Below are positions 31,720-42,610 of a stretch of 64,000 nucleotides of DNA, piece after piece; position 1 is the stretch's first letter, and each line of letters starts with the position of its first letter. Source of the stretch: Heloderma charlesbogerti (Eukaryota > Chordata > Lepidosauria > Squamata > Helodermatidae); contig JANEZZ010001900.1 of the NCBI GenBank assembly GCA_026122225.1, positions 248,001-312,000 of the forward strand. The letters run 5' to 3'. The position numbers and the translations under genes are program-made. Under the pieces are notes generated by a model that made no database searches, was not told the DNA's origin, and worked only from the letters and a program-made list of their open reading frames with translations.

Positions 31720-32175
31720 AACCTCCAATTTCCTGAAAGTTTTCTTCTTCCCTAAAAGAACCTTTTATTCTTCTGCCTCATGGCATTGTATCGTTTCTTT
31801 TGAATTTATTTTGGTGGTGTCTTTTACCTTACATAATCACTGTGAGGTAGCCAACGGTACCATGAGTGTGTTTTTCTTTCTGTTATCCATTGTTGTGCAG
31901 TCTCCTAGCTGCCTGAACCTCTTTATCTGAAAAAGCCCTATGGTAGGAATTCTTTATGATGCCCTGTCCTGGGTGAGAAGTGCTGGAAACCAAGGAGGCT
32001 ACAGGCTGCCTGAGAGGTTATTGTACAGTGAAAGACAGGACACTCAGCCACCTTAAACGTAAGGTAAGCAAGAGAACCCTGAACCAAACCCATGAAAATT
32101 TCTCTGAAATTTCTTCTCTTTGGAATTTCTTTATGAAAGCAGCTTCTTTTCCATCAAATTGAATGATAATGGTTG
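31720..32175. other. no recognised feature
   Basis: No gene or named repeat recognised. Confidence 0.35.
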
Positions 32176-32179
32176 AAAA

Positions 32180-32288
32180 ATATGTGGGAGAAACCCACAG
32201 TTCACAACCCAACAACAAACCATAGTTTCTCTTTGTGGGTTGTTTGTGGTTAACAAACCATGGTTTGTTAGCACAACTGAGTTCATAC
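32180..32288. repeat. left part of an older DNA element
   Basis: CCCACAGTTCACAACCCAAC and mirrored ACAAACCATAG / CCATGGTTTGT motifs continue to the right of the foldback at 32867-32985, where ACCCACAGTTCAACA units recur and GTGCTGTGTGAACCCAG closes the segment. The foldback at 32289-32858 interrupts it. Confidence 0.45.
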
Positions 32289-32858
32289 TAGTGCTGTGCC
32301 GAATCTTGCCCCTGTTTTCAGGAACTTCTTCTCTCCCTGTGAAAGAGGCATTATTTTTTCTGCCTCTTTTTCAGGAAAGAATTTTGGAGAATTTTCTCCT
32401 AGGGTAGGGGGACAGAGTTTCCACATACCTTTTTAAGTGTAGGCGATTATTGAGGGGTCTTCTTTCTATTTTTTATTTTTAAACACACACACACACACAC
32501 TGCACTTGCAGGAGCCCAGGACTCTTCTCCAGCTGGGAGTTCTTCCTGAATGCCTATTGGAGAGGGAGAAGTCACATGGTATCTTGGCAGTTCAGAAAGA
32601 ACTGCCAGGCTGGAGAAGAGTCCTGGGCTCCTACAAGTGCAGGTTGTGTGTGTGTGTGTGTGTGTTCATTAAAAAAATAGAAAGAAGACCTCTCAAGAAT
32701 TGCCTGCACTTAAAAAGATATGTGGAAACCCTGTCCCGCTCCCCAAGAAGAAAATTCTCCAAAATTCTCACCTCTCCCAGCCTCTTTCACCAGTTTTCAT
32801 TTTGCCCACCCCCTGAAATGCCAAAAATGGAAGAACTGGATTTTTTGGCACCATACTA
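32289..32858. mobile_element. foldback hAT-like element, perfect 8-bp duplication
   Basis: The ends TAGTGCTGTGCC and GGCACCATACTA are flanked on both sides by the identical GTTCATAC (32281-32288 and 32859-32866). Most of the element is two long inverted arms: GGAGCCCAGGACTCTTCTCC on the left is mirrored by GGAGAAGAGTCCTGGGCTCC on the right, a left (CA)n tract pairs with a right (GT)n tract, and TTTTGGAGAATTTTCTCC pairs with AGAAAATTCTCCAAAA. The non-paired centre is short (about 32540-32600). The frame at 32506-32859 is a by-product of the arms. No transposase is present. Confidence 0.85.
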
Positions 32859-32866
32859 GTTCATAC

Positions 32867-32985
32867 AGCACAACAACCCACAGTTCAACAACAGCCCCAC
32901 AGTTCAACAACCCACAGTGCACTGACAACCCACAGTCAACCCATACTCAGCCTTCAGTATGTTGTGCTGTGTGAACCCAGTCAAA
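32867..32985. repeat. right part of the older DNA element
   Basis: Several ACCCACAGTTCAACA-like direct repeats, then TATGTTGTGCTGTGTGAACC. It pairs with the left part at 32180-32288. Confidence 0.45.
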
Positions 32986-33070
32986 GAGTAGGAATCTTTA
33001 ACTGTAACTTTTTTTAAGGGTCTACATAAAACAGGTAGCCTTGATATAAGGAAATATGTCACAATTTGGT

Positions 33071-33072
33071 AT

Positions 33073-33104
<32 letters not shown>

Positions 33105-33245
33105 TTTACAATATTTATATACTGCTCCACATCAGAAGATTTCAGAATGGTGAACAACATGGTAAAAGAATAAAACAACAGGTTAAAAGAGTTAAAACAT
33201 CTTTATACAGGTAACAACAGTTCCTTAATGGAATATTTGTGTTGA
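33071..33245 (-). mobile_element. L2-like LINE tail, reversed
   Basis: A (TTTA)n tract (33071-33104) is followed by TTATATACTGCTCCACATCAGA and an A-rich stretch, in the order of a reversed L2 3' UTR (compare 12340). Confidence 0.5.
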
Positions 33246-33249
33246 AGGG

Positions 33250-34180
33250 CCTTATAGCTTTAAAAAGTTTGACACAGGGTTGGAATTATGGTACTTCCTT
33301 ACATAATCTGTATGTAAAATAAGAACATTAAATCCTCACTTGTATGTAACTAGTTACTCAGGAACCTATGAATAATCAATTGGATGTTTCATTTCACCAT
33401 ATTAAATATAGATTTTTTGCTCCCTTGAGATGAAAGCAATTTTTCCCCTTATCAGGATGGTGTTTCATTGAAGTTTTTAGAGAGGAATGTGTTGCTAGAT
33501 TAAAATATGGGTATTCCATGATGAATTATTCATATGCACTCTTATCTTCATCACCGTTGTTGGTCTCTGTCCATTGTTAAGCATAGGGCTTTATAGGCAG
33601 ACAGGTTGGCAAGAAAGTCCACTGAAGACTAAACCTTCATTCTTCTGCCTAAAACAATATTTTTTTGCAGTCATTGTGCAATAAAATTTGCTTTGGATGA
33701 GGCTACCTGTGTCTGTCTGGGGTGAGGGGGAGGACTTGCCCTGAATCTGTAGCCTTAGCTCTAGCCAGCCACTTGCTGACCAGATGGGGTGTCACCAACT
33801 TCTCACCAATAGAAGGCTTATTCTCCTTTGCAAGCCAGTTCACACAGGCCCACCTAAGACTCCTCTGACTGGATGCTCATTACCTTCCTGGAAATAAAAG
33901 TGTCCATGTCATAACCAGGCCTTTGCTTAGACAACAGGCCACCTTATCTTTTCAGCTAATCTCTGTGCATTCCTGCCTGGATTCCCCCCCTGGACTTCCT
34001 CCTGCCTTGCCTTGTTTCTCATTCTCCTCTTCCTGTTGCCAGCTCCCCTAGAAAGTCCATATGGCAACAATGGCAGCTACTCTTCACCTATACTCTGGTA
34101 TCTCTTTCTGGGTTGCTAACTGTGATTGGACTGTATTCCTGGGTCCTAATGTTTGTTACTCCTAACCATTATTCTGGTTC
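33250..34180. other. no recognised feature
   Basis: No gene or named repeat recognised. Confidence 0.35.
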
Positions 34181-34185
34181 TCCTT

Positions 34186-34500
34186 AAGAAGAGCCCTGCT
34201 GTGTCAAACCAAAGTCTATCTAGTCCAACATCCTGATTCCAATAATAAGCAGCTACGTAGATGCTTCTAGGATCTCCAGTTGCAGGATGTGTTGCCTATA
34301 TGCTCATTGCCTTGATTGGATCTATCTACTCATCCTGGTTCTCATCCAATGTCTCCCCAAAATCCTCTGGTTGATTGTGCTTACTGCATATCCACCAGAT
34401 ATCTAAACTTGTAAGGCTTTTGTGGGGTTATTCCTGATGGCCAGAAAGAATCCAATTCATGATGGACTCCATGGGCACCATTCTTTGGATAAGTTACAAA
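34186..34500 (-). mobile_element. CR1-like LINE 3' end, reversed
   Basis: AAGAAGAGCCCTGCTGTGTC, AACCAAAGTCTATCTAGTCC and later AGCAGCTACGTAGATGC follow the reversed order of the 3' end seen at 37620 and 9187. It is more diverged beyond 34300. Confidence 0.45.
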
Positions 34501-34504
34501 TACC

Positions 34505-35010
34505 TATCTTGCTGAAAACACAATGGCCAAGTCATTGGACTCCTTAAAAAAACTGAAGGTTATTTTAATGTAAAGATATTTTATAGGGAAACCCCATCAG
34601 AAGATGGTAAATTCTGGTAATCCTAAGGTGGTTGTTCTTATAAATGTAGAGAAAGAGAGATATAACTATGTTAAATCCTTCTGCTGAAAATTAATACTCT
34701 CTTCCTCACCTGTATTGCTAAACAGCTGTGCTAGGCTTCCTATATAAGAACAGGTAAACATATAATTAATGGAATCTTCCACTTTACAGTGAGAATTTCC
34801 TGTAATAAGTGCTCATGAAAACTCAACATTAGTTCTGCAAGGATCCCAGCATGCAGACTGCACAAAAGGACAAGGACTTAAATGATATTTGTCGATGAAA
34901 GTTGGTTAAGAAAAAGAATGAAAGTACAACAAATGGCATATACCAGACCAGCTCACATGATCATGTCCCTGCTATGATCATAATAGCCTGATAACTGGAA
35001 GTTGTCTATG
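34505..35010. other. no recognised feature
   Basis: No gene or named repeat recognised. Confidence 0.35.
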
Positions 35011-35016
35011 ACTTGG

Positions 35017-35381
35017 TTCACATGACACAACAGACTACTGTGGCTTAATTTACCCACGGGAGCTGTTGCATTGTTCCAGGCACCCATGGATGCCATTTTT
35101 GCATGGAGCCTGCAGGCAGCCAGCTTGCAGTGGCTTGTCATTTGTTTGAACCCAGGTGTAGGAGGTGTTTGAGGTGATTGGACAACTCTCAAATAACTCT
35201 TGGCTTGTTTTAGGGTTATTTGAGGGTTGTCTAACCCTCAAACAACCCTTGCTGCTTGGGTTCATATGACACAACAAGCCACAGCAAGCCAGGTGTCCGT
35301 GGATACCATGCAAGATGGCACCCACAGGCACCAGGCAGACATGGGTAAATTAAGCCATAGTGGGCTGTCATGACATATGAA
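35017..35381. mobile_element. foldback DNA element
   Basis: TTCACATGACACAACAGACT..TGTGGCTTAATTTACCCA at 35017-35056 is mirrored by TGGGTAAATTAAGCCATAGT..GTCATGACATATGAA at 35342-35381. An inner palindrome lies around 35213-35250 (GGGTTATTTGAGGGTTGTCT, AACCCTCAAACAACCC). Target duplications are not clear. Confidence 0.6.
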
Positions 35382-35615
35382 AAAATCCATTGATTCTCAT
35401 TATGGCCTTTAATTATATGCAGTCCCAATCAATTAATAATAGAGTTAATAATGCATGGCAGAATTACCACTATGTAGCTGGATGTTAACTGGTTATGTAA
35501 ATCAGGGCTTAGTTGTATTTAAGTGTTCGATATTCTGACTGAGGGAAAGATTAAGGATTTTGATGGTGTTGCAGCAGTATGACAGTTTTAAAAACAGTTT
35601 CATCATTAGTTTATT

Positions 35616-36356
35616 TCAGGGTTGATTTAATTTCAATCAAATTTATTTAAATCATGATTTAAATCATGATTTAAATCACTTCTCTGAAGGACTCAATTTT
35701 AATGATGTATATCACAGTTTAAATTCCTAGTGAGAAAGATTCTGTTTAATCATCATTTTTTAGCGGTAGTACATTATTGTTTAATATAACCTTAATACAT
35801 ATTCAGAGATGTAGGCTTGATTAGTGCACAGTGGAGGATACATGCAGCAGAAGTTTTCTCAGGAGTCAGGGCTGCATGCATATGTTCTATTCACTTTTGG
35901 TTTCACTTTCTATTCCCCTCCCCTATCCCTTGCTTTTATATCCAGATCCCTCTTCCTTGTTCAGCTCTACCCCACCTCCCCAAATTCTCTGTTCATTGAC
36001 TTTCTCTATGTTTGCACTTAGAGAGAGGCAAGGCCCTGAGAAAGTGAGCGAGAGCAAGCAAGAGAGTGCACGGCGCATGAGCGCATGTACTTCTGTACAC
36101 CACCTGCAGCGCAGAATAGGACTGATCAGGTTATCTCCCATCTCCATAAACTGCTGTTAACATATTCATAGAATATAATTAATTAGAAGCTGTATAATTA
36201 ATATTCATGATTATATATTTGACCTAGGCTCTCTTTTTTTACTAATTGTTTTAAGAAAATTTCAAAATCTGATTTAAATTTTTAGAATCCTATTTAAATT
36301 TTTTTAATCCCTTTTTTAAAATTAAAAAAGCACCATTGATTTTTAAAATCAACCCT
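35616..36356. mobile_element. AT-rich hAT-like element
   Basis: The ends TCAGGGTTGATTTAA and TTTTTAAAATCAACCCT are inverted, flanked by AGTTTATT (35608-35615) and AGTTCACT (36357-36364), an 8-bp duplication with two transitions. AAATCATGATTT units repeat just inside the left end, and TTTAAATTTTT runs lie inside the right. No transposase is encoded; frames at 35817-36160 have no motifs. Confidence 0.65.
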
Positions 36357-36405
36357 AGTTCACTTAAACTGCCCAGCATTCCTCATGGTCACTTTAAGAT
36401 ACTTA

Positions 36406-36837
36406 GGGCACAATCCTATGGGGATAGGCGGCCGCCTCTGAACTCAGAGGTGACCACCTATCCAATGCAGGGCAGGAGAAGCATGGAAGGATTGTTCCCT
36501 CCACGCTTCTCCTGCCCTGCTGATTTCAGCTGTCTAGCCACGGGATGGCAGAACGGGGGAGAAGGCTGCCGGACTACACATTGGATGTGTCGTACCAGCA
36601 CTTCCGCCCTCCCCACCCCAGGATGCCCTCCAGAAGGCCCTGTTTTGGCTTCTCTGTACTCCTGTTGTGAGCGCGGAGCGTGGGGCTTTTCTGCATTGCC
36701 TGCGAGGCAGCATAGAAGGGGGGGAAGGTGGGTTCTCTGGCAACCAATCTCAGAGCGCGGGCTCCAAGGTCGGTTCCTGGAAAACAAGATATCCTATGGC
36801 TATGTAGCCACTGACTAGCGGCCATAGGATTGCTCCC
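36406..36837. mobile_element. 3-bp-TSD MITE family (Harbinger-like), copy 1
   Basis: The ends GGGCACAATCCTATGGGGAT and GCCATAGGATTGCTCCC are inverted. Inside are TGATTTCAGCTGTCTAGCCA, GTGAGCGCGGAGCG and AAGGTCGGTTCCTGG, all shared with the copies at 46284 and 52267. TTA precedes the element, but the right flank is TCC, so the duplication is not preserved. The 160-residue frame here is also read, in fragments, in the other copies and is not conserved as protein. Confidence 0.65.
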
Positions 36838-37200
36838 TCCGGGATTATCTGACATAACCTTATCCCCATAGAAGATTGGTTCATGTGGGGACCTTTCACC
36901 CCTAGTTAACATGGATGCTCCCAATTTATTTATTTGTTTCTTTATTTGGGAAATTTATAATCCCCTTTTCAATCAAATGATTTTTCAAGTAAGGAGAAAC
37001 AAAACAGAGCTATCAAAACATCAACAATAATAAATCAATAGTATAATCTGAATGAGAAACTCCCACATGGAAAGTTTCTACTCCCATGTGGGATGTTCCT
37101 AGAGATGACCATCACTGGCATGGAAGCTCTTTATGGGATTGGAGGATACATGCTACAAACTGCACTAGATGTTACACCCACATGAAAACTGCACCTCTTC
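36838..37200. other. AT-rich stretch, no gene
   Basis: TTTATTTATTTGTTTCTTTA at about 36925-36955 resembles a reversed LINE tail. Nothing else was recognised. Confidence 0.35.
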
Positions 37201-37204
37201 ATAA

Positions 37205-37622
37205 AGATGTACCACAAGATGTTGATGGCCACCTTAGATGACATTAAAAGGGGATTAGATAAATTCATGGAGGATAAGGCAATCAGTGGCTACTAGTCAT
37301 GGGCTGAATCTACACATAGCAGTTATACCGTTATCATAACTATTGGTACACATAACACCAATGGGCACCAATAGTTATGATAACGGTATAACTGCTATGT
37401 GTAGATTCAGCCATGATGATGGTTATATATAACCTCCAGTACAGGAGGCAGTATGCCTCTATATGCCAGTTCCTGGGGAGCACAAACAAGAGGGTGCTAT
37501 TGGACTCATGTCCTACTTGTGGGCTTCCCATGGGCATCTGGTTGGCCACTGTGTGAACAGGATGCTGGACTAGATAGGCTTTTGGTCTGATCCATCCAGC
37601 AGGGCTGTTCTTATGTTCTTAA
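37205..37622 (+). mobile_element. CR1-like LINE 3' end with a nested hairpin
   Basis: TTAAAAGGGGATTAGATAAA and TTCATGGAGGATAAGGC are the late 3' region, also seen at 40300-40370. The tail continues after the hairpin with CAGTATGCCTCTATATGCCA, TTGGCCACTGTGTGAACAGG, CTGGACTAGATAGGC and ends TTCTTATGTTCTT. The element is split at 37302-37412. Confidence 0.6.
37302..37412. mobile_element. perfect 46-bp inverted repeat, MITE-like
   Basis: The arms 37302-37347 (starting GGCTGAATCTACACATAGC) and 37367-37412 (ending GCTATGTGTAGATTCAGCC) are exact reverse complements. They are separated by a 19-nt loop (ACACATAACACCAATGGGC). ATG flanks each side (37299-37301 and 37413-37415). It interrupts the CR1-like tail. 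No mismatch in either arm suggests a recent insertion or gene conversion between the arms. Confidence 0.85.
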
Positions 37623-37624
37623 AG

Positions 37625-38070
37625 ATGTAGCCTGCTCCATACAGAGGGAGTGAGATGCATTGCACAGGAATGGCCACTGATGGGCACGTGCAATGTTAAT
37701 AATATATAAAGGTCCTGTTTGTACTGTACTGTTTATACTATTTGAACTGTACTCAGAATATTTTGTAAGCATTAAGGAACAAATCGATACCTATAAATAA
37801 TGGAGTAATCTGGGATTTGTTGACCACACTAAGGGGCAGAGAGCAGGTAGAAGATAATTGCCATCAGTCAAGTAGACAGGCTTGACAGAAAAATAACAAA
37901 GGGGACTCAAAAGGTTGGCAGGGCCAGGCCAGATCTCCTGGGTAAGAAAATACCATAATCAAATACTTGTGATGAGTCACTGAGAAAAGTATGAAATGAA
38001 CAGCTACTGCTGTTGGGGGAAGGATGCTATTTGTTTCTCTATCCTTAAAACCTTCCGCACATCCTAAGTT
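37625..38070. other. no recognised feature
   Basis: No gene or named repeat recognised. Confidence 0.35.
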
Positions 38071-38074
38071 TTAA

Positions 38075-38360
38075 TTTGTGTGGAATTCTACATGCAGGCT
38101 CTGTAGTAATTAAATCAATGCCCCCCCCCATAGTGAATCTATCTTCTCACCACTATTATCACCAGTTGCTATTGCTCTTCTTCCTCTTTCTCGTCATTGC
38201 TACCACTTGCTTGCTCAACAGACAGAGCCAGGGAGCAAGTAGGCAGGGGCATCTACTGTTCCTCCTTCTCACCACCACCATTGTCTGCACCAGGGTGAGA
38301 AGTGGGTGAATAAGCAGGTTGCAATGTTGAAGAGGAGAAGCAAACACATGGGGCTCTTGT
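38075..38360 (-). repeat. unclassified interspersed repeat, copy B
   Basis: On the minus strand it matches 280-480: GCAACCTGCTTATTCACC, GCAGACAATGGTGGTGGTGA, CAGTAGATGCC and AGCAATAGCAACTGGTG. The copy differs enough to be old. Confidence 0.5.
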
Positions 38361-38636
38361 CAATGGGCCCCTGTGATGGTGTGGCCCTCACCAGGTGCCC
38401 AACCATGCCTACCCTTGACCCCAGCCCTGAATTAAAGCCCTTGTTTATAAATTACTTGAGCCAGAATCCAGACTCTTAGAAATATATAGACATAGATAGA
38501 CACATATATACAATGGCCACCTAACTGTCACAGATTGGGTTTTGGGGTGTGTGTTTTTTTGCATTTCATTGTAATGCAGTGTACTGCCTTGCAATAAATG
38601 GATTTGACCATACTTTTTCACTCCTTTCTTCTATAT

Positions 38637-38772
38637 CAGTGGTGGGCAATGTTTGGCCTCCAAGATGTTTAGGCCTACAATTCCCATCAGCTCTAGCCAG
38701 CATAGCCAATGGTGAGGGATGATGGGAGTTGGAGGCAAAAACATCTGGAGAGTCACAAGATGCCCATCCCTG
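38637..38772. mobile_element. foldback hAT-like MITE
   Basis: The ends CAGTGGTGGGCAATG and CATCCCTG are imperfect inverted repeats. CAATTCCCATCAGCTC and GATGGGAGTTGGAGGC, and TTGGCCTCCAAGATG and AACATCTGGAGAGTC, are mirrored inside. Related to 11803-11932. Confidence 0.6.
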
Positions 38773-38996
38773 CTTTATACCGTTATGTATGTATAGCTGC
38801 CAGTTGGTAAGACCATGCGTCTGATGAAGTGGACACTAGTCCATGAAACAAATGTGTTAATGTTTAAGGTACTACAAGACTGATGTTTTTAGATGTACCT
38901 GCAATGGTTTTAGCCCAAGGTTTAGTAAGGAGCCTCTTGTTTGTGTAGAGCATAACATTCAGGAATTGTTCTGCTTACATGACTGCCCTTACTTAA

Positions 38997-39092
38997 GGAG
39001 CAATCCTATGCATTGTTGGCTGGGAAATGCTGGGAATTGTAGGAGTTTTTTCTATGACCTTTTTCTGTCTAAACATGTATAGGATTGTGCCC
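38997..39092. mobile_element. short GCAATCCTATG MITE
   Basis: GGAGCAATCCTATGCATTG is mirrored by AACATGTATAGGATTGTGCC, with TTCTGTCTAAACATG before the right end as in relatives at 20807 and 48640. TAA precedes it; the right duplication is lost. Confidence 0.6.
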
Positions 39093-39716
39093 TGCATGAA
39101 TAATAATGCAAGCAATGCGATCCTTTGTGTCTTTACTTAAATGAAGGCCCAATGATACTTGGGCTAGAGCTACACAACGGCTTTTTATCAGTCTTGAAGT
39201 GCACTGATAACTGTTAGGGCACATTACATATGCCATATACCACTTTTCTACAGTTATTTCCTGCTTTTTCTTCCATATTATCCAAAATACCACAACAGAT
39301 GTCATTGTCTGTGCTACAAGGTATAAATGCACGAGAAAGGGTTATAGCGTTGTCATGATGGGATTGTACTGATATGACATGAGGCGTGGATCTGGCCTTA
39401 CTCCTAAGAAAATGTGGATAGGGTGTCAGCCTTCATTTACTTAATAACAAAATTCATTGTTACAATGTTTTAAGGATTCTGTTGTTGTACATTGCTTGTC
39501 TTCTTTTTTTGGCAGAGAATGAGATTCATACATTTACATTTATTTATTTAATCCCACTGATGTTATGGTTCAGATTCAATATTTTCACAAGTTTTGGGCT
39601 TAACAGTGATGGTGGATTAGGATGGGGACTCATTTTATATGAGAAAGCATATAAAGCCCTGTCTCAAAGGCTTCCACCTACCCTTTTTATGATGCTTAAG
39701 AAGAAAATTTGCTTTT

Positions 39717-40560
39717 ATATCTACACTGATGGAATCTGAGGTAGCAGTGAATGCCCAGGAAAGGGATCATTGGGTTGTAGTAGATAGCACAATGCAAACA
39801 TCAACTTAGTGTGCAGCAGCTGTGAAAAGGGCAAAATCCATGGTAGGGATCATTAGGAAAGGAATAATAAAAAATACCAATATCAAAATGCCTTTATACA
39901 AATCTATGGTGTGTCTACACTTGGATGATTGTATACAGTTCTAGTTGCTGCATCTTAACCAAATATATTCTAGAGCTGGAAAAGGTGCAGAAAAGGAAAA
40001 CCAGAACAAGCAGGGGGGGGGGCAGAAAAACTTCCCTATGAAGGAAGGTTGCAACTTTTGGGCTTTTTAGTTTAGAAAAAGGGTAAGAGTGACATGATAG
40101 AGGTGTATAAAATTATATGTGGTGTGGAGAGAGTGGAGAAAGATACACATTTCTCCCTCTCTTATAATAATACAACCAATGAATCTGAATAGTGGGAGAT
40201 TTACAACAAACAAAGGGATGCTTTTTTTTTTTTTTTACACAGCACATTCTTAAGCTGTGGAATTCACTACCACAAGATGTAGTACTGGCTTCCAATTTAG
40301 ATGGCTTTAAAACAAAGACAAATTAATAGAAAAAGACTATCAATAGTTACTAGTCATGACGGCTAGTCAGAGAAAGTATGATCCTGAATACCAGTTGCTG
40401 GAGAACACAGTTGAAAGGGTGATGTTGTCTTCATGTCTTGCCTGTGAGCTTTCCATAGGAATCTGGTTGGTCACTATGAGAAACCCAATGCTGGATTGAC
40501 TTCTTCTTTGGATTGATCCAACAGGGCTTTTCTCATATTCATATGCTTTTATGCCTTTCC
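39717..40560 (+). pseudogene. CR1-like LINE reverse-transcriptase end and 3' UTR
   Basis: Read in plus-strand frames, the sequence after 39717 gives a CR1-type C-terminal region: residues like RDHWVVVDST and AKSMVGIIRKG, then KMPLYKSMVCLHLDDCIQF, which matches the arrangement in the CR1 at 54700-54900 (VDHKLNMS...AILGCIHRSI...LEYCVQFW). Frame breaks and a T run (40222-40237) follow. The 3' UTR (GGCTTTAAAACAAAGACAAA, CTGGTTGGTCACTATGAG, GATCCAACAGGGC) resembles the ends at 37622 and 9187. Everything upstream is missing. Old and non-functional. Confidence 0.65.
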
Positions 40561-42170
40561 CACTAGACTGGGCTTGGGGTTGCTATTTTCCTCACAAAAC
40601 ATATGGGAGTGAAGAGTAAATCCTGGAACCCAAACCAAGATCTTTAATTACATTTGAGGAGCGTTGAAAGTAGAGAAGGTCTGATTCTGCACCTACCGTA
40701 CAGTTTACAGGACAGTGGAATTCTTCTCAGAATTTAATATTGTCCCAGTCTCTAGATATGATGATCCCTGAGGGACAAGAAAGTTACTGTTAATCATCCT
40801 TTAGGACATGGGTGTCACAATTCTTTCAGCCCAAGGTACAAATGCCATTTGGAGATGCTCTTGAAGGCGTCATTCCAGTGGTGGGTGGAGTTGAAGGCAA
40901 GCAGGGCAGGGCCAAAAGTACTAATATATTTTAGCTTAAAACTCTTACTGCCAATAACTAAGCCTTAAGAGAGGCATTTCAGCCTTTTAGAATGGGAAAA
41001 ACTGCACAAAAGCCAGAGAAATGTCAAATGATCAATGGCCAGGAGAAAGGGGGGCGGGCCAGGGGAAGAAGGCATGGTCATCTGAGGAGCCCCAGAAGGC
41101 CTGATGGTGGATTGGATTTGGCCCATGGGCCTGCAGTTCTACACCCGGCTTTAGGATCTCACTGGAAATCAGTTCAATTTTTTCAGAGATGTTGAATTGT
41201 TATATACTACAGTTGTCTGATCAGGAAGCAAAGCAGCTACACATAGAAAGATGCAGACCAGCAGAGCCCTGACGTTCCTCCAGAATTCCTGGATGCCTCC
41301 TTAAAACTGAATATGTAAACTTCATAGGTAAGGAACACCTATTTTTAGTGCTACAGGTGGAAAAATTCAAAGTGTATGATGATAAGTTAAATATGGAACA
41401 TTGTTTAATTACAGTTTGTCCATGTCATCTTTTCTTTCAGTGTAATTCCTAGAAATCACTAGGGGGCACTCTTCTCCTAAATACACTAGGAAACAGGTCC
41501 TTCTTCCAGGAACACCAAAAGGGTTCCCTCCTATTCATACTATGAATATGAAATGTGGAAATGTCATGATTTCAAAAATCAGCATGAAATGTTTGCACCA
41601 TACATAACTGGCAGCTTGTCAACAGTCATCTTTTTGATAGGATTATATATTTTCTTTAAAAAGAGTTTGTTCCTTTTCTTTACAGAAGCCCTACATCTCT
41701 TATTTTGAGAAAGCTGAGCACATTAATGTATTCTTCTCAATATCTTAGGTGTGAAGGTTATTAGGAAATACATCACTCCTGCTTAGGCCTCTTTAGCATA
41801 CGGCTCATAAGCCAGGTGCGCAGAAGGCGGCTGTGTTCTCCCTCTGCAGTCTCTTAATCATTACATTGACATTAGTTAATCCTCTGTTGGCTGGAGCATT
41901 AGCCATGTACTTTCAAAATATATATATAACTGAAAACTCCCCCCGCCCCAACATCAGGAGAAATAATGCAATAAATGTTCTACATGACTTCTACTGTCAC
42001 AAAAATGGTTTCCTAGTTTGTGTAAAAAGAACTGCTAGGTTTCCTTAAAGAAACACCCTACTTTAGCATCTCTACAAGACATTCCCTGCCACTTAGAACC
42101 TTCACTCATAATGCATATTTGGGAGAAAGTATTTCGCAAGTATAGTGTCAAAGGTGTATTTTTCAAACAA
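40561..42170. other. mostly unannotated; hAT-like MITE remnant near 40806-41160
   Basis: ACATGGGTGTCACAATTC near 40806 and GATTTGGCCCATGGGCC to CACCCGGC near 41110-41150 look like the two ends of a MITE, but I cannot fix boundaries. The frame at 41833-42048 has no motif. No gene recognised. Confidence 0.35.
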
Positions 42171-42175
42171 ACTAA

Positions 42176-42610
42176 GGGTGCAGTCCTGTGGGTTATGCCC
42201 TGGGTACTCGTAAGCCCCTGAACTAGGAGGCTCACAAGTATCCTATGCAGAGGGGGAGATGCCTCGCATGCACGCACACCCCGCACTCCATTTTAACTAG
42301 ATGGGAGATCTTGCCTGTCTAGCAGAGGCTTTGGGAAGGGGGAGGGAAGGAGGCTGGGGTGGCAATAGGAAAAGCTGTAAGCCAGCTGCCCTGCCCTCTT
42401 CCCCTCCCCACCCCCAGCAACGCACCCCTTCCCCCGTCTCCACACTCCATTTATTGAGCACGGAGAGGCAGCTGGTGCAGTTCTCTCCATGCCGGTTACA
42501 AGTAGGAGGGGAGGAGGAGTGCGGTTTCTTGGCTCCAAGCTCAGAGTCCTCTCTTCTGTCAGGTTTCCTGATCCCCCCTGTGCACATGCTCAGGAAACCT
42601 GACACTGGAC
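42176..42610. mobile_element. 3-bp-TSD MITE family, copy 2
   Basis: The left end GGGTGCAGTCCTGTGGG is preceded by TAA. Inside, GCCCTGGGTACTCGTAAGCC, TAACTAGATGGGAGATCTTG and GGCTCCAAGCTCAGAG match the copy at 52723-53129. The right end is lost or replaced. A TCAGGTTTCCTG / CAGGAAACCTGA hairpin lies at about 42559-42603. Confidence 0.55.

Noticed and set aside
30961..31728. A 255-residue minus-strand frame with repeated FAYAQKFTF / CIHKSVHF-like units
   Set aside because: The repeats come from the ATATGCAAA units of a hAT core. The frame crosses the element boundary and has no family resemblance.
36336..36818. 160-residue frame as a host gene
   Set aside because: It spans two transposons (35616-36356 and 36406-36837), and related copies do not keep the frame.
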